DNA of 25,365 nt from a virus. The stretch spans positions 1 to 25,365 of IMG/VR virus record IMGVR_UViG_3300035698_017115. The stretch is one strand, 5' to 3'. The position numbers and the translations under genes were made by a program. Below the pieces are notes generated by a model, which worked only from the letters and a program-made list of their open reading frames with translations, searched no databases and had not been told where the DNA came from. Each line of letters starts with the position of its first letter. Position 1 is the first letter of the stretch. Of this stretch, positions 21,192 through 25,365 are shown one piece after another.

Positions 21192-21686
21192 ATGAAACTT
21201 TTCTATGCACTGTTGGCGGGGGTGGGTGTGTTGTTCGGAGTGATCCCTGAGACCGATGGAGCGGTCTGCAGGGGGCAAATCACGCTGACGGCAGAGATGC
21301 CCACGATTAAAAAGGCAGCAGAACGAAACGGATGCTGTGATGATGACTTCCTTTTACTGCTGGCAATCCGCAAGGCTGAAAACGGCCGGGCGGGTCGTGA
21401 ATTTGGCGTCATGCACCACAAAGCCCTGGATACCGATCTCGACACCCAGGCGGGATGGGCAGCGGCGACTATTGTTAAAAACCGGAAGCGTTGGGATAAG
21501 GAGGTGCGAACTGCCGGAAACGGCGGGCCTAAACCCGAAAAGGACGATGCCAGCGTCCCGGGGTTTATCGAATACCTCGGTGACAGATACTGCCCGGCCA
21601 GCTGCGACCCCGAAGGCAACCGCAACTGGAAGCGAAATGTCCGGTACTGGTTCGAAAAATTCAAAGGGGAGAATCAATGCCAATAA
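21192..21686 (+). CDS. Secreted lysozyme / lytic transglycosylase-like protein (putative endolysin)
   Basis: A 164-residue protein; ATG 21192 is preferred to the TTG at 21186 because GGGAG lies about 8 bases upstream. Residues 1-24 form a hydrophobic export signal (FYALLAGVGVLFGVIPE...), possibly a signal-arrest-release type. The mature part has FLLLLAIRKAENGRAGREFG, whose Glu63 matches the catalytic glutamate of SLT/lysozyme-like folds, followed by GWAAATIVKNRKRWDK and a C-terminal PGFIEYLGDRYCP region. Cys residues (26, 48, 49, 134, 138, 163) could form disulfides. It would cleave host peptidoglycan at lysis. Exact chemistry is inferred. Confidence 0.75.
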   Translation: MKLFYALLAGVGVLFGVIPETDGAVCRGQITLTAEMPTIKKAAERNGCCDDDFLLLLAIRKAENGRAGREFGVMHHKALDTDLDTQAGWAAATIVKNRKRWDKEVRTAGNGGPKPEKDDASVPGFIEYLGDRYCPASCDPEGNRNWKRNVRYWFEKFKGENQCQ

Positions 21687-21847
21687 CCATAATCGAAAGC
21701 GAATATGCCTACGCCTGCCGGATGGCGGCAGATAAAAACGTATCGGGCCACATCAGGCGGCGGTTCAGATTGAGAAAACAGGTAATGGAGCACAGAGCAT
21801 GGCCGAATCCACGAATCCAAAGCAAAGAAAACACAGAATGCCGCTGA
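21677..21847 (+). CDS. Small basic protein, 56 residues
   Basis: Begins MPITIIESEYAYACRMAADK, with GGGGAG 4-5 bases upstream, and overlaps the end of the lysozyme gene by 10 bases. The centre is very basic (HIRRRFRLRKQVMEHRAW), so it may bind nucleic acid or membrane. No family recognised. Good ribosome site and tight overlap support expression. Its 3' end overlaps the next small ORF in another frame. Confidence 0.5.
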   Translation: MPITIIESEYAYACRMAADKNVSGHIRRRFRLRKQVMEHRAWPNPRIQSKENTECR

Positions 21848-21969
21848 GACTGACCAGGCTGGGCAAACTTGACAAGATGGATCACCGGTTCGACCTGTAC
21901 ATGGCGGATGTGCCGATCAGCCAGATCAACGAACACGCAGAGCGGTTCGTCAGGACGTTTAAATTTTAA
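21799..21969 (+). CDS. Small basic protein, 56 residues, overlapping the previous ORF
   Basis: Starts MAESTNPKQRKHRMPLRLTR and ends EHAERFVRTFKF. It overlaps the previous ORF by 49 bases in another frame, and its ribosome site is weak (GGAG 9 bases upstream). The DLYMADVPISQINEHAERFV section looks like a helical structured element. One of the two overlapping ORFs may be a minor product. Function unknown. Confidence 0.4.
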   Translation: MAESTNPKQRKHRMPLRLTRLGKLDKMDHRFDLYMADVPISQINEHAERFVRTFKF

Positions 21970-21976
21970 CTTTTAA

Positions 21977-22004
21977 TAATCAATAATCAATAATAAGTAA
22001 TCAA
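21977..22004 (+). repeat. AT-rich TAATCAA repeats before the replication genes
   Basis: TAATCAA occurs at 21977, 21984 and 21998 in the 58-base gap before the gene at 22028. The block is almost pure A/T. It could bind a regulator or be part of a promoter; three copies is little, and simple AT-rich slippage cannot be excluded. Confidence 0.3.
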
Positions 22005-22027
22005 TTAGAGATGCAGGGAAGCGGAAG

Positions 22028-22579
22028 ATGGTAAGGGATACCTCAATTCTGGCACTTGAAAATATCAAAGGCAGTCTTCTCGGTGCCGATGAGCGGGCGG
22101 TTTACAACGTGCTCGCCGAGATAGGGCCTACTCACGACCGGCGTATCCTTGAGGCACTGAACCAAAAAGAATCCGCCACGCTCAAACCCAAACGCGAAAA
22201 ACGCATCTGGACCATCAACAGCGTCACCGGACGGCGAAACGGGCTGGTCAATCTCGGTATCGCTGTCGATGCTGGAAAGTTCCGGGGTCAATGGAAGGGT
22301 TGGAAAAAGATGTATCACTTCTGGCGGGTGGTCGGTGACGTTCGCGAACCCGCCGGCTGGCGGAAGGTGACTGACAAACCCAAGCCGATCGCTCCGCCGG
22401 TGCTTTCGGCAGCTGAAAAAAGGGCCAGGCAAGCTGAGCGGCGAGCGAAGACTGCGGCGGAAGTGTTCGACAGGATGAACGTGTCCGAGGCCGGGCGTGT
22501 GCTGCATGAATGGCGGAAGCATAAGACGCAAAAGAAATCCGTAAAAACAAAACAGTTGGTAATGTTCCCATCTAATTAA
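22028..22579 (+). CDS. Probable DNA-binding protein of the replication module
   Basis: A 183-residue basic protein. The N-terminal 80 residues (VRDTSILALENIKGSLLGAD, ERAVYNVLAEIGPTHDRRIL, then KPKREKRIWTINSVTGRRNG) look like a winged-helix DNA-binding domain: helix, helix, RxxN recognition helix, strand. The rest is a basic linker (KPKPIAPPVLSAAEKRARQA) and a C-terminal helical region. Such proteins often stand just upstream of phage replication initiators. It is followed after 12 bases by the initiator-like gene with its own AAAGGAG. Exact role is inferred. Confidence 0.55.
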   Translation: MVRDTSILALENIKGSLLGADERAVYNVLAEIGPTHDRRILEALNQKESATLKPKREKRIWTINSVTGRRNGLVNLGIAVDAGKFRGQWKGWKKMYHFWRVVGDVREPAGWRKVTDKPKPIAPPVLSAAEKRARQAERRAKTAAEVFDRMNVSEAGRVLHEWRKHKTQKKSVKTKQLVMFPSN

Positions 22580-22591
22580 CAAAGGAGAGTA

Positions 22592-23521
22592 ATGCTGGCA
22601 TACAGGATCACAGAATGGGACGAGCGGTACGAGGTTACCGACAAGCTGCGGGCGGCTAAGCCTGGGACACCCATCGATAAGCTGCGGAAACGTCCGCTGG
22701 ATTTTATTCGGTGGAAGGTCAACGGCCACGCCATTCGGCCGGCGTACCGCGAATTAGTGACCAAGGCGTGGCGGCCGGGCGAAATGGCAGAACTGGCGGT
22801 GTTCGGACTGTTCGGCAAACTGCTGGAATTAGCCGGCGACCAGGCCAGAGAATTCCGCGGCTGGATACTGGATGAAAAACAAAGGCCACTGGACGCCAGG
22901 GGTATCGGTAAACTCATACTGGTTCACGAGACTGGCCGACTCAAACAGGCACTTGATTTGCTTTGCGATCCGGTGATCGGATGGCTCGAAATTGCCGAAA
23001 TGCCTGCCGAACTTGTCCCGATTGGCCATGTGTCCTGTGAAATTGTGGAAAACTCGAAGCAATTTCCACAACTCCGCAAAAATTCGGGAGCTTGTGACCA
23101 CAACTCCGCAAAAATTCGGTACAAAGGCCCGGAACCCTTCAAAGAAGAAACCGAAACTGAAATAGAAACTAATAAGAAAACAAACGGAGAGGATTTTTCT
23201 TCTCTGGATTCGGATTCGGTTTCAGAGACGCAAAGGCGAACCGTTAAGGCCGCACGGCAGATGGCATCTTTGAAACTGGCGGAATATTTCGACATCAAGG
23301 CGACGGACAGGTCGGACATTACCACAATACGCGACATACTTAATCAGGCAGAGGCCCTGGCGAATACGCTCCCGGAGGGGACAGGGGTTTTTGATTTAAT
23401 GGTTGAAAAGGGGAAGGCATGCTACGGCAATAAAATATCGATGTTCGTCGCGGCGATGAAACGGGCACCTTTCAACTACGAGCCGGAACGAAGGAAGATA
23501 TTCGGAGTGAATTTCAAATGA
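22592..23521 (+). CDS. Putative replication initiator / replisome organizer
   Basis: A 309-residue protein starting MLAYRITEWDERYEVTDKLR with AAAGGAG 6 bases upstream. Residues 1-145 are helical and charged with a possible winged helix (LRKRPLDFIRWKVNGHAIRP, AELAVFGLFGKLLELAGD). A polar linker from about 150 to 215 (TETEIETNKKTNGED) separates a C-terminal helical domain (RRTVKAARQMASLKLAEYFD and onward). N-domain, linker, C-domain is the layout of lambda O and DnaD-type helicase-loader proteins. The linker-coding DNA has direct and inverted repeats, possibly the origin. The family is not certain. Confidence 0.5.
   Translation: MLAYRITEWDERYEVTDKLRAAKPGTPIDKLRKRPLDFIRWKVNGHAIRPAYRELVTKAWRPGEMAELAVFGLFGKLLELAGDQAREFRGWILDEKQRPLDARGIGKLILVHETGRLKQALDLLCDPVIGWLEIAEMPAELVPIGHVSCEIVENSKQFPQLRKNSGACDHNSAKIRYKGPEPFKEETETEIETNKKTNGEDFSSLDSDSVSETQRRTVKAARQMASLKLAEYFDIKATDRSDITTIRDILNQAEALANTLPEGTGVFDLMVEKGKACYGNKISMFVAAMKRAPFNYEPERRKIFGVNFK
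23044..23119. repeat. Candidate replication origin: direct and inverted repeats inside the initiator gene
   Basis: An exact 22-bp sequence occurs at 23066-23087 and 23098-23119, 32 bases apart; since 32 is not a multiple of 3, the two copies are read in different frames, so the repetition is selected in DNA, not protein. TGTGGAAA (23044-23051) is inverted as TTTCCACA (23063-23070), and TTGTG/CACAA (around 23092-23103) surrounds the second copy. A purine- and A-rich stretch (23140-23200) follows. This resembles lambda ori, iterons within gene O beside an AT-rich region. Confidence 0.5.
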
Positions 23522-23670
23522 CAAAATCGAAGGAATGCCAGGTGCAGGATGTAAGATTTTACATGCACAAGTGCGAGATTTGTAAGCGGCGTTGGGACAG
23601 TGAAAAGAAGGCTGAACCGTGCCCGAAATGCGGGCATTGGCATATCAGTATGAGTTCGTTTTTAAAGTGA
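23518..23670 (+). CDS. Small zinc-ribbon protein
   Basis: A 50-residue protein beginning MTKSKECQVQDVRFYMHKCE. CEICKRRW and CPKCGHWH form a four-cysteine zinc ribbon (Cys19, 22, 35, 38). The start overlaps the initiator stop (ATGA), so it is translationally coupled. Small zinc ribbons next to phage replication genes may bind DNA or RNA or help loading, but no specific role is known here. Confidence 0.7.
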   Translation: MTKSKECQVQDVRFYMHKCEICKRRWDSEKKAEPCPKCGHWHISMSSFLK

Positions 23671-23686
23671 GGAAATAAATACCCCA

Positions 23687-23926
23687 ATGAAAAAGGGAAA
23701 CTGGCAAACAACTGAAATTTTTGGCATTATTGCGACGGCGTTGGCGATTGGTGGGGTTGTGCTTAATAATCACATAGATATTCGCTGTTTTTATGTGTGG
23801 ATCATTTCGAACGCGATATGCGCGATGCTGCATTTCAGGGCCAGGCTTTGGAGCCTGTTCGCCCGTGATATTATTTTCGTTGCTCTGGCGGTACAGGGGA
23901 TAATTTTGTGGGGACGAAATGTCTGA
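23687..23926 (+). CDS. Small membrane protein, possibly PnuC-like
   Basis: A 79-residue, three-helix membrane protein: ATALAIGGVVLNNHIDIRCF, YVWIISNAICAMLHFRARLW and RDIIFVALAVQGIILWG. The WIISNA...LWSL.ARDI pattern resembles the PnuC-like short membrane proteins found in many phages and bacteria, which relate to nicotinamide nucleoside transport domains but are only part-length. A holin is an alternative, as it lies near lysis-type genes. The ribosome site is weak: AGGAAA lies about 13 bases upstream. Confidence 0.55.
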   Translation: MKKGNWQTTEIFGIIATALAIGGVVLNNHIDIRCFYVWIISNAICAMLHFRARLWSLFARDIIFVALAVQGIILWGRNV

Positions 23927-23967
23927 ACAGCAAAATTGGGAATGTCTTATCAGGAAAAGGAGTCCAC

Positions 23968-24168
23968 ATGAAACTAATAGCAATATCAATTCTTGTGATG
24001 CTGATGTCCGGCTGTGCGTATGTCAGCGTCAAGACCCCGACAGTTGAGTTTACGAGCGTGACCTTACTCAAGGATATAACAGTGGACCCTAATGGCCTTG
24101 CAAGCACTACCAGTACAGGCACAGACGTTTTGATAGGCTTGGGCGGTATGATTGCGGGGGCAAAATGA
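23968..24168 (+). CDS. Small lipoprotein
   Basis: A 66-residue protein with AAAAGGAG 8 bases upstream of ATG 23968; an upstream in-frame ATG at 23908 overlaps the previous gene and is not supported. Residues 1-15 form a signal peptide with lipobox LMSG-C (Cys16), followed by AYVSVKTPTVEFTSVTLLKD and a Gly-rich C-terminus (DVLIGLGGMIAGAK). Phage lipoproteins of this size include Rz1-type spanins and superinfection-exclusion proteins. No Pro-rich region like Rz1 is seen, so exclusion or membrane modification seems equally possible. It indicates a host that processes lipoproteins. Confidence 0.72.
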   Translation: MKLIAISILVMLMSGCAYVSVKTPTVEFTSVTLLKDITVDPNGLASTTSTGTDVLIGLGGMIAGAK

Positions 24169-24284
24169 CTTTACTGATTAACCAGATTGTTTGCGGGGTT
24201 AAATGTGGATAGTTCCAAAGAACAAAGAGTTATCTCGTTTTGCACGGCGAGGCTAATTAAAGCATATTTTGAAAGGATTGAGAA

Positions 24285-24917
24285 ATGAAAACAAAATTGA
24301 GATTTGTTTTTCACAAGCCCAAAGGTGAATTTAGATTATGGCCGCCGAGAGTAGTTGGCGTTGGCATTGTCGGCTGGACGTGGATTCTCGGCTTGTTCTA
24401 CAACTGGAAGGTTCTTAAATATAACTACAGCCATGTCGAGGTTTGGATTCCTGATGAAGCTGGCGATTTTTCTGTGCCTGTGTGCACCGTTGACGATACT
24501 GAGGACACTTGGTATTTGGGTAGATGCTTCTCATCCACCACTCGCGGCGATGCCAATGGTGTAAGATTTGCCCCTGCCAGTGAAGTCCTGAAACATCCTG
24601 AACGATGGAAACATATCGAGTGTGAAGTTGACAGTGAGAGGCTTGAGGTTGCTGTGCAGGAAGCTGAGAAAATGGTTGGGGCAAAGTATGATTACAATTA
24701 CGTATTTAGCTTTATGCAGCCATTTAATATTCAAAAAGAGATTGAGTGGGCATGTAGTGAGTTCTGCGACTGGTTTGCCTGCCTGTGCAAAGGGCTGTTT
24801 TGGGGTGCTTGGAAAATGAGCTGGCAAAGACACAAGCTTATATCCCCCCGTCGCATGGCGTATGAACTGGCCAAGGTATTCAGCGAACCTGTGGCCTTAT
24901 TTGGAGATGTGGAATGA
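24285..24917 (+). CDS. Permuted papain-like (YiiX/LRAT-type) cysteine hydrolase
   Basis: A 210-residue protein with AAAGGA upstream. YSHVEVWIPDE holds the candidate His50 and acidic partner, FSSTTRGDANGVRF lies in the middle, GAKYDYNYVFSFM precedes EWACSEFCDWFACL, where Cys157 is the candidate nucleophile. His before Cys is the circularly permuted NlpC/P60 order of YiiX, LRAT and related phage proteins. Such enzymes act on peptide, ester or lipid bonds. It has a hydrophobic N-terminal stretch (VVGVGIVGWTWILGLF). In phages related genes are common, often near lysis functions, but the substrate is unknown. A separate helper for host lysis or envelope remodelling is plausible. Confidence 0.72.
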   Translation: MKTKLRFVFHKPKGEFRLWPPRVVGVGIVGWTWILGLFYNWKVLKYNYSHVEVWIPDEAGDFSVPVCTVDDTEDTWYLGRCFSSTTRGDANGVRFAPASEVLKHPERWKHIECEVDSERLEVAVQEAEKMVGAKYDYNYVFSFMQPFNIQKEIEWACSEFCDWFACLCKGLFWGAWKMSWQRHKLISPRRMAYELAKVFSEPVALFGDVE

Positions 24918-24953
24918 ATAACAGCAATAAGATAATCTATGGAGAAAGAAATT

Positions 24954-25365
24954 ATGAAAGCATACAAAGGGACAGATAAAAATTTGCGATGCCAAGGTTT
25001 TAAATATGAAATTGGCAGAGATTACGAGTATGAAGGTAATATAGTTATGTGTAATAGGGGATTCCATGCTTGTAAAGACCCGTTTGATATATTTAGTTAT
25101 TACCCACCTGACGGTCTGAATCGCTTTTTTGAAGTGGAGCAATCCGGTGATACGTCAAGTAGTGGTGATAAAACAGTATCACAAAGAATAAAAATAAAAG
25201 TAGAGCTATCTTTAAAGCAGGTTTTTGAAATTGGCTTTAAGGCAATCTTTAAAAATGTAAGAAAATCAAAAAAGACCAAGAATACCACTGGCGACGATGC
25301 TCATGCGAATACCGCTGGCGACGGAGCTCATGCGAATACCGCTGGCTACAGAGCTCATGCGAATA
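24954..25365 (+). CDS. Repeat-containing protein, DUF7666-like N-terminus (partial)
   Basis: The reading frame is open to the window edge; 137 codons are visible. It begins MKAYKGTDKNLRCQGFKYEI and continues GFHACKDPFDIFSYYPPDG and NRFFEVEQSGD, an N-terminal domain known from phage and bacterial proteins of unknown function. The 3' part visible is a repeat of 9 residues, NTxGDxAHA, coded by an exact-length 27-bp unit. Family members usually continue with many such repeats forming a left-handed or pentapeptide-like helix. GGAG lies 9 bases before the ATG; an in-frame ATG at 24939 would add 5 residues. AT-rich until the repeats begin. Confidence 0.7.
   Translation, partial: MKAYKGTDKNLRCQGFKYEIGRDYEYEGNIVMCNRGFHACKDPFDIFSYYPPDGLNRFFEVEQSGDTSSSGDKTVSQRIKIKVELSLKQVFEIGFKAIFKNVRKSKKTKNTTGDDAHANTAGDGAHANTAGYRAHAN
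25281..25361 (+). repeat. 27-bp coding tandem repeats
   Basis: Three units of 27 bp at 25281, 25308 and 25335, each of the type AATACC(A/G)CTGGC..., ending CTCATGCG. They encode NTTGDDAHA, NTAGDGAHA and NTAGYRAHA. The array continues beyond the window. Repeat DNA is GC-richer than the gene before it, pointing to recent expansion. Confidence 0.9.

Noticed and set aside
22043-22729. Minus-strand ORF of 228 codons over the replication genes
   Set aside because: Opposite two plus-strand ORFs with good ribosome sites; sequence is proline/histidine-rich, as expected of an antisense shadow.
24165-24212. A 15-codon ORF after the lipoprotein (ATGA overlap)
   Set aside because: Too short, with no recognisable content. 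The 116 bases between the lipoprotein and hydrolase genes hold no supported feature.

Overview
The window is a stretch of a temperate, long-tailed (siphovirus-like) double-stranded DNA phage genome of the HK97 type. Nearly all genes are on the + strand, tightly packed, many joined by ATGA, GTGA or TAATG stop/start overlaps. The host cannot be named from this sequence. A lipoprotein with a clear lipobox and a secreted lysozyme-like protein point to a diderm, and the cysteine-rich tail proteins and moderate GC would suit a Planctomycetota/PVC-type or other environmental host, but that is only inference.

Layout. 1-4633: packaging and capsid block (end of large terminase, portal, S78 prohead protease, HK97-fold major capsid protein, a putative decoration protein), closed by a strong hairpin at 4645-4680. 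4700-6202: an unusual fused methyltransferase-glycosyltransferase lies inside the structural operon. 6214-7378: head-tail connectors. 7404-8948: a visibly AT-rich cassette of small proteins that looks acquired. 8945-13212: tail terminator, gp10-like protein, two related tail-tube-like proteins, a tail assembly chaperone pair with a -1 slippery site, and the tape measure. 13225-16967: distal tail, a cysteine-rich protein, a zinc-cluster protein and a large tail-fibre-like protein.

16964-18415 differs: AT-rich, minus-strand genes, including what looks like one secreted coiled-coil gene broken by a roughly 100-bp REP-like palindromic element, and a divergent promoter region with a dyad operator. 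18416-20102 holds a small possible ribbon-helix-helix protein, a protein with an RNA-polymerase alpha-CTD-like helix-hairpin-helix domain, and a tyrosine integrase.

20103-21036 is about 930 bases without a convincing protein gene. It holds three tRNA-like elements, each with good acceptor and T arms but an abnormal anticodon arm (one is about 135 nt), plus several perfect hairpins and a terminator. This is the most unusual part of the window.

21037-24917: early and lysis genes: lysozyme-like protein, small ORFs, a two-gene replication module whose second gene contains direct and inverted repeats that may be the origin (as in lambda O), a zinc ribbon, a small membrane protein, a lipoprotein and a permuted papain-like hydrolase. 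The window ends inside a protein with 9-residue repeats.

Because the integrase sits between the structural and replication blocks instead of at an end, the sequence probably represents the free circular or permuted phage genome, not an integrated prophage.
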